Origin: Actinomycetota bacterium
GTDB lineage: Bacteria > Actinomycetota > Acidimicrobiia > IMCC26256 > PALSA-610
Length of the DNA: 37,253 nt
Assembly: GCA_005779395.1 (NCBI GenBank)
Contig: SXJP01000006.1
Location: 1-37,253 of the forward strand
Direction of reading: 5' to 3'
A program made the translations under genes and the position numbers. Positions 8,019-16,136 of the stretch are shown here, one piece after another (the stretch's first letter is position 1; each line of letters starts with the position of its first letter). The notes under the pieces were generated by a model. That model ran no database searches. It had not been told where the DNA came from and saw nothing but the letters and a program-made list of their open reading frames with translations.

Positions 8019-8780
8019 TTGCGTATCGAAGAACTCGCGCGTAAGGCCGCAATCTCCGCAGACACGATTCGTCTCTATGAGAAGCGAGGCCTCATAGAGC
8101 CCGCTGCAGACGAGAATTCGTACACCCCGGACGACCTTAATCGACTGATCCAGATTCGAGACCTGAGGACAGGTGGGCTAACGCTCTCGCTCATCGAGAG
8201 AGTGCTTGGCGGTGACCTCGACGCCACTGATGCTCCTCTCGCAGCTGCTGTTGCCGCCGCCGAGGATGTCGATGCAGAAGAGTTCTTTACTGTTGCGGAA
8301 TTGGCCCTACGAACCGGAATACCGGTCGAGATGCTCGAAGCCGTCAGCAACGCCCAACTCTTAATCGCTCGCCAACACGATGGTGAGGCCAGATACACAA
8401 GCGCCGACGTTGCAATTCTCGGACAGGCGATGTCGCTAGTCGGGACAGGTCTGCCCTTCAACGAACTTCTGGACCTCGCAACGAACCACCACGAAGCCGT
8501 CCTTGCAACTGCAGAACGCGCTGTCGCCATGTTCGATGCACACATTCGAGCTCCACTGCGCGCGAGTTCGCTAACCGACATCGAACGCGCCGAAAAACTT
8601 GTTGGCGCATTCTCGATAATGCTTCCAGCGGTCACCGACCTCGTCGCACATCACTTTCGTCGCGTCCTGCTCGACGTCGCCCAGCAACATCTAGAACACG
8701 TCGGCGAGCACGCCGAAGTACGCGCAGCGCAGGCCCAGAATGGAAGGCTCATCGAGCGGAATCCGGGTGCTCGCAGGTGA
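8019..8780 (+). CDS. MerR-type regulator with two HTH domains
   Basis: From a TTG at 8019 the protein has 253 residues and starts MRIEELARKAAIS. Residues 1-65 form a MerR winged-helix domain (DTIRLYEKRGLIEP, then YTPDDLNRLIQI). Residues about 89-155 look like a second, divergent copy with the same layout (FTVAELALRTGIPVEMLEAV, then YTSADVAILGQAM and LPFNELLDL). The remaining ~95 residues are helical with several histidines. The frame extends upstream to 7953 inside the hydratase gene, but that part does not fit the fold. The stop overlaps the GTG of menG, so it is probably cotranscribed with menG and menF. The effector is unknown; control of the hydratase or of quinone genes is inference. Confidence 0.8.
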   Translation: MRIEELARKAAISADTIRLYEKRGLIEPAADENSYTPDDLNRLIQIRDLRTGGLTLSLIERVLGGDLDATDAPLAAAVAAAEDVDAEEFFTVAELALRTGIPVEMLEAVSNAQLLIARQHDGEARYTSADVAILGQAMSLVGTGLPFNELLDLATNHHEAVLATAERAVAMFDAHIRAPLRASSLTDIERAEKLVGAFSIMLPAVTDLVAHHFRRVLLDVAQQHLEHVGEHAEVRAAQAQNGRLIERNPGARR

Positions 8781-9460
8781 GCGCACTCCCCAACGCGCAA
8801 GACAAAGCGACTGCTGTGGAAGCCATGTTTGATCGCATTGCTCCGCGTTACGACCGTCTCAACAGAATCCTAACGCTGCGCATGGATGTTCGGTGGCGGA
8901 GCAAGTCAATCGTTGCGCTTGACTTGCCGTCGCAATCGCGAATCCTCGATATCGCGTGTGGCACTGGAGATTTCTGTCGCGAACTCGATCAGCACGGATA
9001 TTGCGTCTTCGGCACGGACTTTTCTTCGGGAATGCTTGCAGCAGCACGCACGGTCGCCCCGTTGTTGCGCGGCGATGCGCTCAATCTCAGCGTGGCTAGT
9101 GGCAGTCTCGACGGAATTACTTGCGGTTTCGCGCTCCGTAACTTCACCTCGCTCGAACCTTTCTTCGCCGAATGTGCTCGAACGGTAAGAGTCGGTGGCC
9201 GGGTCGCACTGCTCGATGTTTCGGAACCAAAATCACGTTTCATTTCGCTCGGACATGGATTTTGGTTTCGGCGTGTCGTGCCGTTTATCGGTGGCCTGTT
9301 ATCGGATCGCGCCGCGTACAGATACTTGCCTGAATCGACTGCCTATCTTCCCGACACTCCACAACTATTGGAAATGTTTCGTGTTGCTGGATTCGACGAT
9401 GTCCAACGTCAGACATTTCTGTTCGGGACGGCGCAATTGATAACCGGAACACGTCGCTAA
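8777..9460 (+). CDS. menG: Demethylmenaquinone methyltransferase
   Basis: This 227-residue SAM-dependent methyltransferase carries out the last step of menaquinone synthesis, methylating demethylmenaquinone. UbiE/MenG family features are visible: MFDRIAPRYDRLNRILT at residues 17-33, SAM motif I ILDIACGTGDF at 56-66, GFALRNF and a RVGGRVALLDVSEP segment. The GTG start overlaps the stop of the MerR gene (GTGA) and its TAA overlaps the ATG of menF. It acts at the inner face of the membrane. Because other menaquinone genes follow and no ubiquinone genes are seen, MenG rather than UbiE is the better name. Confidence 0.93.
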   Translation: MSALPNAQDKATAVEAMFDRIAPRYDRLNRILTLRMDVRWRSKSIVALDLPSQSRILDIACGTGDFCRELDQHGYCVFGTDFSSGMLAAARTVAPLLRGDALNLSVASGSLDGITCGFALRNFTSLEPFFAECARTVRVGGRVALLDVSEPKSRFISLGHGFWFRRVVPFIGGLLSDRAAYRYLPESTAYLPDTPQLLEMFRVAGFDDVQRQTFLFGTAQLITGTRR

Positions 9461-10548
9461 TGTTTTCTTGGCGACGTCCCGACGGCACCGGCTTTCTGTG
9501 TAGCGGTATCGCCGATTACATCGACGCTGCCGACATCGCAAAGTTGCGTTCCAGATTCGGTGATGATGCGATAGCGGTTGCTGCGCTACCTTTCTCCGGT
9601 ATCGTTCCCCTAGTTGTGCCGGCCGAGGTGACATGGTTCGACGCTGCTGGCGCTGGCACGACCCTCACTTTCGGAGAATCCTCAGCCTGGCTCGAGCCGC
9701 CTCTCGCAACCCACTCAATGCCTCGAGTTCCGCGGCGGTTCGTAGTTGAAGCAGCCCAGGACCTGAATACATGGGACTCCGCGGTCGCTTCTGCTCTCGC
9801 AGCTATCGATTCGAGGGAACTCGACAAGGTCGTGTTGGCGCGCGAGGTTGTTGTCGAGGCAGACACGAAATTCGACATTCGTGCCGTACTAGATCGGCTT
9901 ACGACTACCCAGCCAGGTTGCTACGTATACGCGCACGACAACTTCGTGGGAGCGAGTCCGGAACTCCTCGTGCAACGCGATGGCGAGACAGTCATGTCGC
10001 GGCCGATGGCCGGCACTACGCCGCGTCGCGACCAACCCGAAGCGGATGAGCAAGCGATCAAAGAGCTTCAGGCTTCAAGCAAGGATGACTTTGAACATCG
10101 CCTCGTCGTGGAGTCGGTACGCGGAGCTTTGGCCCCGCACACAACTCAACTCGAGGTCGGCGACCCTCAACCAGAGCGATTCACATCTGTCACCCATCTA
10201 ACAACCACTATCCGAGCGAAAATCGCTGACTCTGGCTTGAGTGCGCTTGACCTTGCCCTCTTGTTGCACCCGACTCCAGCGGTCGCTGGCTCACCTCTGA
10301 AATCTGCGCTATCGACAATCTCGCGGCTCGAACCGTTCGAGCGTGGCCTCTACGGTGGTCCGGTGGGATGGGTTGATGCAAACGGAGATGGAGAATTCGC
10401 TGTCGCGTTGCGGTGCGCTGACATCTCTGGGAACAAAGCACGACTACTTGTTGGTGCCGGCATCGTTGCTGGCTCGGACCCCGACCTCGAGTGGGCAGAG
10501 ACCCAAGCCAAACTCGAGCCAATGTTGCGATGCTTAGTCAGGCCCTGA
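9460..10548 (+). CDS. menF: Isochorismate synthase
   Basis: This 362-residue chorismate-using enzyme converts chorismate to isochorismate, the entry step of menaquinone synthesis. The C-terminal catalytic domain shows LDKVVLAREV (catalytic lysine), SRPMAGTTPRR, HRLVVESVRGAL, LHPTPAVAGSP and GLYGGPVGWVD, in the expected order for MenF/EntC-type enzymes. The start codon shares one base with the menG stop (TAATG), so translation is coupled. Its 3' end overlaps the opposite-strand menD by 11 bases. Salicylate synthase or EntC roles are less likely next to menD, menH, menA and menE. Confidence 0.92.
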   Translation: MFSWRRPDGTGFLCSGIADYIDAADIAKLRSRFGDDAIAVAALPFSGIVPLVVPAEVTWFDAAGAGTTLTFGESSAWLEPPLATHSMPRVPRRFVVEAAQDLNTWDSAVASALAAIDSRELDKVVLAREVVVEADTKFDIRAVLDRLTTTQPGCYVYAHDNFVGASPELLVQRDGETVMSRPMAGTTPRRDQPEADEQAIKELQASSKDDFEHRLVVESVRGALAPHTTQLEVGDPQPERFTSVTHLTTTIRAKIADSGLSALDLALLLHPTPAVAGSPLKSALSTISRLEPFERGLYGGPVGWVDANGDGEFAVALRCADISGNKARLLVGAGIVAGSDPDLEWAETQAKLEPMLRCLVRP

Positions 10549-12277
10549 ACTCGCTGACAACATCGACGACGGCAGCAAAAATCGAGCGGTGGCGCACGAT
10601 ATTTGTCTGCCGGTCTGTGCGCACCAACACAGCACGCACGCCACCTTTCGCCACGGATTCGCTCACCATCGCCGAAACTTCGTTCGCATCCGCCGGAATG
10701 ATGACCTCGACTCCGTAGGCACGCATCAGGACGTCGAGTTGCAATCCGTGTGGTGTGCCAAATAGCTGCTCGAACTCCGCGTTGTCACATGCATCAGACT
10801 GCGGGAGAAACGAGAAAATCGCACCGCCGTCGTTATCAACTACCACGAGGGTGAGGTCGATGTGCTTGCCTGCTAGTCCAAGTAGGCCGTTGCTGTCATG
10901 CAGCAAAGCGAGGTCTCCGAGCAACGCAACAGTCGGAGCACAGCTACCCAACGCAATGCCGACTGCAGTACTAACAAGTCCGTCGATACCGTTCACCCCA
11001 CGATTGGCGTGTAACGCGACCCCAGCCCGAGGCCTCCCGAACCATTCGAGGTCACGTATCGGCATGCTCGACGCGACCAGAAAGTTTGTGCCGTCAGCTA
11101 ACCCACCAAAGACGTCGCGCGCTACGCGCCCGTCAAACAAGACTTCATCCGCGTCTAGCAGCGTGTCGATGGTCTTGCGTGCTCTGCGTTCCGCGTCTAA
11201 CCAACTTGAGAGCCATGGCGTCGGAACAGGCTTGGCGGTTCTAAACCCGCCGCGAGCAAACAACAGCGACAATCGTGCGGCTACTTCCGACGGGTCAGCG
11301 CTCACGTGCAGGGTCGCGGACCGAGATGGGTCGAGCCAACTGCCTCCAGGCTCGATCACGATCTGCTCGACCGAATTACTTAGCCATGTATTAGTCACTT
11401 TGCTCGTAAGCGGAGCACCAAACCGCAAGACCAGATCAGGTTGCGAACTACGAGAGAAATCATCTGAGCGAAGCAGCGCGTCGTAACAAGAAATCGCGTT
11501 CGCTCCTACGCGCGCTCCACTAATTGGATCTGCAAGCAACGGCCAACCGACCTCCTTGGCGAGCGAAGCGATGACGCCTCCCGATGCACCGCTACCCCAT
11601 CCTGCGACGATCACCCCGCGCGAAGTCGCGCGCAAACGATCCGCGATAGTTGCCACGAGATCGTTTGAAGTCGTTGACAAGGACGCAACGACCTGTGGGA
11701 TACGAGGCGCTATGAAATCCTGTGAGCGTGCATCGGGTTCGTCGCCTACGAGAGGTTCGCGAAGCGCGACATTCACATGAACAGGTCCCGGAACCGGCCC
11801 AGTAGCGACCGATGCTGCTCTTACTCCAGTGACCGCGAATGACGAAAGCGACGCTGCATCTGCAACGCCCGTGGAATTGAACCAACGAACAGATGAGCCA
11901 AAAATCCTTTGCTGGTCAATCGTCTGTCCTGCGCCTACGTCGATGAGTTCCGGAGGTCGGTCGGCTGTCAAGACGACGAGCGGGACTCGGCCTAGGTCGG
12001 CTTCGAGTACTGCTGGGTGAAAGTGGGCTACCGCGCTCCCTGAGGTGCAGACCACAACAGCAGGCTTGCGCGTCGCCCTACCGATGCCGAGCGCCATAAA
12101 GGCGGCGCTGCGCTCATCGATCGCAACGTGCACATCGATGCTGGCATGTCGTGAAAATGCCAGTGCGAGAGGAGTCGACCGCGACCCTGGCGAGACAACG
12201 CAATGGGTAACGCCAGCACCGCGAAGCCCCGAAACCAGAGATTGGGCTGCGGCCCACTGCACGTTTGACTCGTTCAT
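10538..12277 (-). CDS. menD: 2-succinyl-5-enolpyruvyl-6-hydroxy-3-cyclohexene-1-carboxylate synthase
   Basis: This 579-residue ThDP-dependent enzyme joins isochorismate and 2-oxoglutarate in menaquinone synthesis. The N-terminus has GAGVTHCVVSPGSRSTPLAL and DERSAAFMALGIGRAT, which holds the catalytic glutamate. The C-terminal ThDP/metal site appears as LLGDLALLHDSNGL and VVVDNDGGAIFSFLPQ, both typical of MenD. It is transcribed head-to-head with menH (17 bases between starts), so its promoter must overlap menH. On the minus strand GATTCT, a weak -10 box, ends 6 bases before the ATG, consistent with a leaderless transcript. The 3' end overlaps menF. Confidence 0.95.
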   Translation of the reverse strand: MNESNVQWAAAQSLVSGLRGAGVTHCVVSPGSRSTPLALAFSRHASIDVHVAIDERSAAFMALGIGRATRKPAVVVCTSGSAVAHFHPAVLEADLGRVPLVVLTADRPPELIDVGAGQTIDQQRIFGSSVRWFNSTGVADAASLSSFAVTGVRAASVATGPVPGPVHVNVALREPLVGDEPDARSQDFIAPRIPQVVASLSTTSNDLVATIADRLRATSRGVIVAGWGSGASGGVIASLAKEVGWPLLADPISGARVGANAISCYDALLRSDDFSRSSQPDLVLRFGAPLTSKVTNTWLSNSVEQIVIEPGGSWLDPSRSATLHVSADPSEVAARLSLLFARGGFRTAKPVPTPWLSSWLDAERRARKTIDTLLDADEVLFDGRVARDVFGGLADGTNFLVASSMPIRDLEWFGRPRAGVALHANRGVNGIDGLVSTAVGIALGSCAPTVALLGDLALLHDSNGLLGLAGKHIDLTLVVVDNDGGAIFSFLPQSDACDNAEFEQLFGTPHGLQLDVLMRAYGVEVIIPADANEVSAMVSESVAKGGVRAVLVRTDRQTNIVRHRSIFAAVVDVVSEFRA

Positions 12278-12294
12278 CAGGGCAGAATCATCGC

Positions 12295-12969
12295 GTGCGC
12301 GTCGTGTTTATCCCTGGTTTCACCCAAACTTCGGCTTCCTGGGCCGGAGTTGTGGCTGCCATAGGTGCACCCGCTGAGCCTGTGTTGCTCGAGCCAGATG
12401 GAACCAGGACCTGGGCCGAGGCCGTCGCTGCGCTTGCCCGCCAGGGTGGTGCCGGAACATGGGTCGGGTATTCGATGGGTGGTCGACTCGCATTGCAGGT
12501 AGCCCTCGACTTCCCCAACCTTGTCGATCATCTCGTCTTGGTGAGTACGACCGCAGGGTTCGAGGACGACACCGACCGACAACAACGGGCCGCACAAGAT
12601 GAGGCGCTCGCTGAGTCCATCGAGTCCGACGGAGCCACGAAGTTCATGGAGCGGTGGCTGGCCCAACCAATGTTCGCGCGCGTACCAGGAGACGCGCCGG
12701 GACTCAAGGCAAGGCTCGACGTTTCCGAGGCATTGCTCGCATCGACACTTCGAAATCTTGGCACAGCGTCGATGCCGAACTTGTGGCCCCGACTGCACGA
12801 ACTCAGGATGCGAGTTACGATCGTGTCCGGTATTTACGATCAAAAATTTTCCGATATCGCCGACCAACTTGAAAGCTCATGCGCAAGCGCTCGCGTTCGT
12901 CGCGTCGAGTTCGATGCTGGGCATGCAGTGCCACTCGAAATCCCTAGCTTTCTCACGTCGCTTCTCTAA
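12295..12969 (+). CDS. menH: 2-succinyl-6-hydroxy-2,4-cyclohexadiene-1-carboxylate synthase
   Basis: This 224-residue alpha/beta hydrolase eliminates pyruvate from the MenD product to give SHCHC. The catalytic triad is readable as Ser60 in VGYSMGGRLAL, Asp182 in GIYDQKF and His210 in DAGHAVPLE; the GxxDQKF and GHAxxLE contexts are typical of MenH. The oxyanion segment FIPGFTQTSASW lies at residues 5-16. I chose the GTG at 12295 because the fold begins at once (VRVVFIPGF); the same frame is open back to a TTG at 12265 inside menD. Its stop overlaps the opposite-strand menA by 4 bases. Confidence 0.88.
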   Translation: MRVVFIPGFTQTSASWAGVVAAIGAPAEPVLLEPDGTRTWAEAVAALARQGGAGTWVGYSMGGRLALQVALDFPNLVDHLVLVSTTAGFEDDTDRQQRAAQDEALAESIESDGATKFMERWLAQPMFARVPGDAPGLKARLDVSEALLASTLRNLGTASMPNLWPRLHELRMRVTIVSGIYDQKFSDIADQLESSCASARVRRVEFDAGHAVPLEIPSFLTSLL

Positions 12970-13832
12970 CCCCACAAGCCGATAGCGAGGAGAACGGCGA
13001 GTATGACCTCGAGTCGGGAAGTCATTACCAACGCCCTGACTAGAGATCGAGCATCATCGCGAAACTGGATGATTCGCAGCGGTCCTAGTGCAAAAAGACC
13101 AGCAAACACAGCTATAAATGCTCGCCCGTGCATTGCTCCAAGAAATCCAACGGTGACGAATGCGCCAAAGATGCACGCGAAGAACAATCGCCTCGACCAT
13201 CGCGCACCAAAACGCACGCTGAGTGTTCGCTTTCCGGCTACCCGGTCCGTTTCGATATCGCGCAAGTTGTTGCACAGCAATATCGCAGCTGCGAGCAGTC
13301 CCGTAGCGATTCCACCAAGCCAAGCTTCCGCATTGACTCGTTCGAGTTGCAGATAATTACTCCCAGCCGTTGCTACGAGTCCGAAGAATATGAACACCAC
13401 TAACTCGCCTAAACCCGCGTATCCGTACGGTCGCTTCCCTCCGGTGTACATCCATCCTGCGACAAGACAAGCCGCGCCGAGCACAATCAAAATTGGTTCA
13501 ACGGAAATCGCTAGGCGCAACCCGATGATTCCCGCTATCGCGAATGACACGATCGCCGCAGTCTTCACCTCTGATGGCGTCGCGAGACCGCTCGCTGTGA
13601 GCCGCATCGGACCCGTTCGATCATCGTCTGTGCCACGCACTCCATCGCTGTAGTCGTTGGCGTAATTCACACCTACTTGCAGCGCGAGAGCAACCACCAG
13701 CGCGCCGATCGCATAACTCCATTTCACTGAAGTTTCGAGCGACGCAGCTGCCGTACCAACCAAGACCGGAGCGACTCCAGCTCCGAGTGTGCGCGGCCGC
13801 GCCCCATGTATCCACTGCCCTGTTGTAGCCAT
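12966..13832 (-). CDS. menA: 1,4-dihydroxy-2-naphthoate polyprenyltransferase
   Basis: This 288-residue UbiA-family membrane enzyme attaches the polyprenyl tail to DHNA, yielding demethylmenaquinone. The first Asp-rich motif NYANDYSDGVRGTDDDR (about residues 56-72) binds the prenyl diphosphate through magnesium. The second motif is LRDIETDRVAGKRTLSVRFG (about 190-209). About eight or nine hydrophobic helices are visible. Its product is the substrate of MenG. It faces menE head-to-head with 62 bases between starts, and its end overlaps menH. Confidence 0.94.
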   Translation of the reverse strand: MATTGQWIHGARPRTLGAGVAPVLVGTAAASLETSVKWSYAIGALVVALALQVGVNYANDYSDGVRGTDDDRTGPMRLTASGLATPSEVKTAAIVSFAIAGIIGLRLAISVEPILIVLGAACLVAGWMYTGGKRPYGYAGLGELVVFIFFGLVATAGSNYLQLERVNAEAWLGGIATGLLAAAILLCNNLRDIETDRVAGKRTLSVRFGARWSRRLFFACIFGAFVTVGFLGAMHGRAFIAVFAGLFALGPLRIIQFRDDARSLVRALVMTSRLEVILAVLLAIGLWG

Positions 13833-13882
13833 AGGGGCGCAAGCATTCCATGTTCATGCGGTCCCTGTCACATGTTTACGGT

Positions 13883-13894
13883 TACCTTCATGCG
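13883..13894 (+). promoter_or_regulatory. Predicted leaderless -10 box of menE
   Basis: TACCTT (13883-13888) matches the TANNNT consensus and ends 6 bases before the ATG at 13895, so the mRNA would begin at the start codon. No ribosome site is present. The -35 region is weak. Confidence 0.5.
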
Positions 13895-15061
13895 ATGACC
13901 GACATTCCGCTAGTCGCTGTAATGCTGCCAAATCTGGGCATAGCGGACATCGCGGTGAAGATCTGGTCCGATGGAGAAGCGATTGCTCCTATTTCGATAA
14001 CCGCTCCAGACGCCGAGGTCCAAGAAAAAATCGCCCAACTCCGACCGACACACATTGTCGATCAGCACGGCCGCCATTCGTTCGCTGGCGGTGTCGGCGT
14101 CCCAGTCGACACGGCAGCGGTCATCGCTACCTCGGGTACGACAGGAGCGCCAAAACTCGTCGAGCTCACCAGATCGGGTATGACAGAGATGGCACTCGGT
14201 TACACAAGTGCGATCCAAGCGGACGCCGGCGACACGTGGCTCGCGTGTATGCCGCTGTTTCACGTCGCGAGCCTCGCGATCATCGCTAGGGCATTCGTGT
14301 GCGAACTGCCATTCGTAGTGCACGACAATTTCGATCTCGATCGCGTCGGAAACAGCGCCGAAGCAGAGGGCGTCACGATGATCTCCTTGGTGCCGACCGC
14401 ACTCAGTCGGTTGCTCGACGCTGGCGCTCGACTAGATGAGTTCCGCTGCCTCATCATCGGTGGTGCCGCCTTGGCACCCGCCCTGCGTACCCGCGCCGAA
14501 GCCGCTGGCGCTCGACTATTCGATGCTTACGGACTTTCTGAGACTTGGGGTGGATGCATCACCAATGGAATCGCAAACAACGGAGTAGAGATGCGCCTCG
14601 GAGACCTAAATGAGATCGAGTTACGTGGTGCGCCGGTCATGCGCGGCTACAGATTCGACGACGAGGCAACCGCCCAAACAAAGTCGTCCGACGGTTGGTT
14701 CAGTACCGGCGATGTCGGCGAACTCAACGATGGTCGACTACGCGTCGTAGACCGGCTCAAGGACATTGTCATCACCGGTGGCGTAAACGTGAGCCCTACC
14801 GAGATCGAAAATGTCTTACAGCGACACCCTTCGATTCGCGACGTCTGCGTTATCGGCGTACCCGACAATGAATGGGGCGAACGAGTCGTCGCCGTCGTAG
14901 TGCCAGTGAGCGATTCCGACGCGTTGTCTCTCGATGCGTTGCGCGACTTCGCTGCCGACCGGCTCAGCGCCGCGAAGCTACCGAAGGAACTGCGAATCAT
15001 CGCTGAAATCCCTCGCTCAGCTTCCGGCAAAGCACTTCGGCGAGTACTCAGCAACCCATGA
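13895..15061 (+). CDS. menE: O-succinylbenzoate-CoA ligase
   Basis: This 388-residue adenylate-forming enzyme activates o-succinylbenzoate with CoA. Family motifs are in order: ATSGTTGAPKLVELT (ATP loop, about residue 76), YGLSETWGG, GWFSTGDVGEL, DRLKDIVITGGVNVSPTEIE and PRSASGKALRR with the late catalytic lysine. It is shorter than typical acyl-CoA ligases (over 500 residues), as many actinobacterial MenE proteins are. I chose the ATG at 13895 because of the -10 box placed 6 bases before it; the frame continues upstream to an ATG at 13850. Its product feeds MenB, which is not in this window. Confidence 0.88.
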   Translation: MTDIPLVAVMLPNLGIADIAVKIWSDGEAIAPISITAPDAEVQEKIAQLRPTHIVDQHGRHSFAGGVGVPVDTAAVIATSGTTGAPKLVELTRSGMTEMALGYTSAIQADAGDTWLACMPLFHVASLAIIARAFVCELPFVVHDNFDLDRVGNSAEAEGVTMISLVPTALSRLLDAGARLDEFRCLIIGGAALAPALRTRAEAAGARLFDAYGLSETWGGCITNGIANNGVEMRLGDLNEIELRGAPVMRGYRFDDEATAQTKSSDGWFSTGDVGELNDGRLRVVDRLKDIVITGGVNVSPTEIENVLQRHPSIRDVCVIGVPDNEWGERVVAVVVPVSDSDALSLDALRDFAADRLSAAKLPKELRIIAEIPRSASGKALRRVLSNP

Positions 15062-15079
15062 AGAGCGAGGCTCACAACG

Positions 15080-16105
15080 ATGACGACCGTATCTGACCTA
15101 TCTACACCAGCACTAGTACTAGATCGCGAAGCATTTGACGGAAACCTTCAACGAATGTCGACAGCACTTCCAGGCGATTCGTTACGCCCCCATGTCAAGG
15201 CACATAAGTGCACCGAAATAGCGAGAGCGCAAGAGGCAGTCGGTCATCGCAAGTTCTGTGCTGCCACCCCCAAAGAAATAATCGGACTAGCTAGAGCTGG
15301 CGTCGGCTCGGATCTGCTGCTAGCGAACGAGACGATCGAGACTCGTCGCCTCGCAGACCTAGCTGCGCTCGGAGAAATTGTGACCGTCGCTGTGGATTCC
15401 GAAGCGACTATTGCGGCTGCAGCAGCGGCTGGCATCACTTCTGTGCTGATCGATGTCAATGTTGGATTACCTCGTTGTGGCTGCGACCCGGGAGATGCCG
15501 GTCGCCTCGCCGATCGCGCCCGTAGCAGTGGACTTGATGTTCGCGGAGTAATGGGTTACGAAGGGCACGTCGTTGGCCTCGTCGACGTAGCGGAACGGGC
15601 CGCTAAGTGCGAACGATCGATGGAACTCTTGTTGGCAGCACACGGCCAAGTCGGTGGCGACATCATCTCCGCCGGGGGCACAGGAACTTTTGCCATCAAC
15701 ACGTGGGCTAACGAAATACAGGCGGGTAGCTACGCCCTAATGGATACCGCTTATGGCCCTCTCGAACTCGGTTTCAAACCAGCATTGCGACTAGTTGCGA
15801 CCGTAATTTCCGTTAGTCCCAAGTTTGCTGTCGCCGACTGCGGACTCAAGTCGCTTGGCATGGATCACGGCAACCCAATGATCGAAGGTGGCGAAGTTCT
15901 GTTCTGCTCAGATGAGCACACGACCTTCAGACCGAATACCCCCGCAGTCGGAACTCCCCCACTGACGGTCGGCGATCGAGTGCTCGTGCAGCCGGCCCAC
16001 ATCGACCCGACCATCGCTTATCACGACAGGATTTTCGTCGCCAATGGCCCTGGCCTCGGCGCACAAGTTGCAGACGAGTGGCAAGTAGATCTGCGCGGCT
16101 GGTGA
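15080..16105 (+). CDS. Fold-type III PLP enzyme, D-threonine aldolase / D-serine dehydratase-like
   Basis: This 341-residue enzyme resembles the DSD1/D-threonine aldolase family. The PLP lysine is Lys40 in RPHVKAHK. The C-terminal metal site reads PAHIDPT with His307 and Asp309. Known: D-threonine aldolases use a His-x-Asp pair and eukaryotic-type D-serine dehydratases use His-x-Cys, so the pair here favours an aldolase-type enzyme acting on beta-hydroxy D-amino acids. A GCGAGG ribosome site precedes the ATG, 18 bases after menE. The amidase gene follows 31 bases downstream but has its own likely promoter. Its use in catabolism of D-amino acids from cell walls is inference. Confidence 0.82.
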   Translation: MTTVSDLSTPALVLDREAFDGNLQRMSTALPGDSLRPHVKAHKCTEIARAQEAVGHRKFCAATPKEIIGLARAGVGSDLLLANETIETRRLADLAALGEIVTVAVDSEATIAAAAAAGITSVLIDVNVGLPRCGCDPGDAGRLADRARSSGLDVRGVMGYEGHVVGLVDVAERAAKCERSMELLLAAHGQVGGDIISAGGTGTFAINTWANEIQAGSYALMDTAYGPLELGFKPALRLVATVISVSPKFAVADCGLKSLGMDHGNPMIEGGEVLFCSDEHTTFRPNTPAVGTPPLTVGDRVLVQPAHIDPTIAYHDRIFVANGPGLGAQVADEWQVDLRGW

Positions 16106-16124
16106 GGCATCTCGCTCCCCCTTC

Positions 16125-16136
16125 TAGAGTGGCGCC
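16125..16136 (+). promoter_or_regulatory. Predicted leaderless -10 box of the amidase gene
   Basis: TAGAGT (16125-16130) is followed by a 6-base spacer ending in GCC and the ATG at 16137. The same TAGAGT, 6-base spacer and ATG arrangement occurs before the SDR gene at 22579. Confidence 0.6.

Noticed and set aside
10755..11486. 243-residue open frame opposite menD
   Set aside because: menD is unmistakable in this stretch; the reverse frame has no motif and reflects codon bias.
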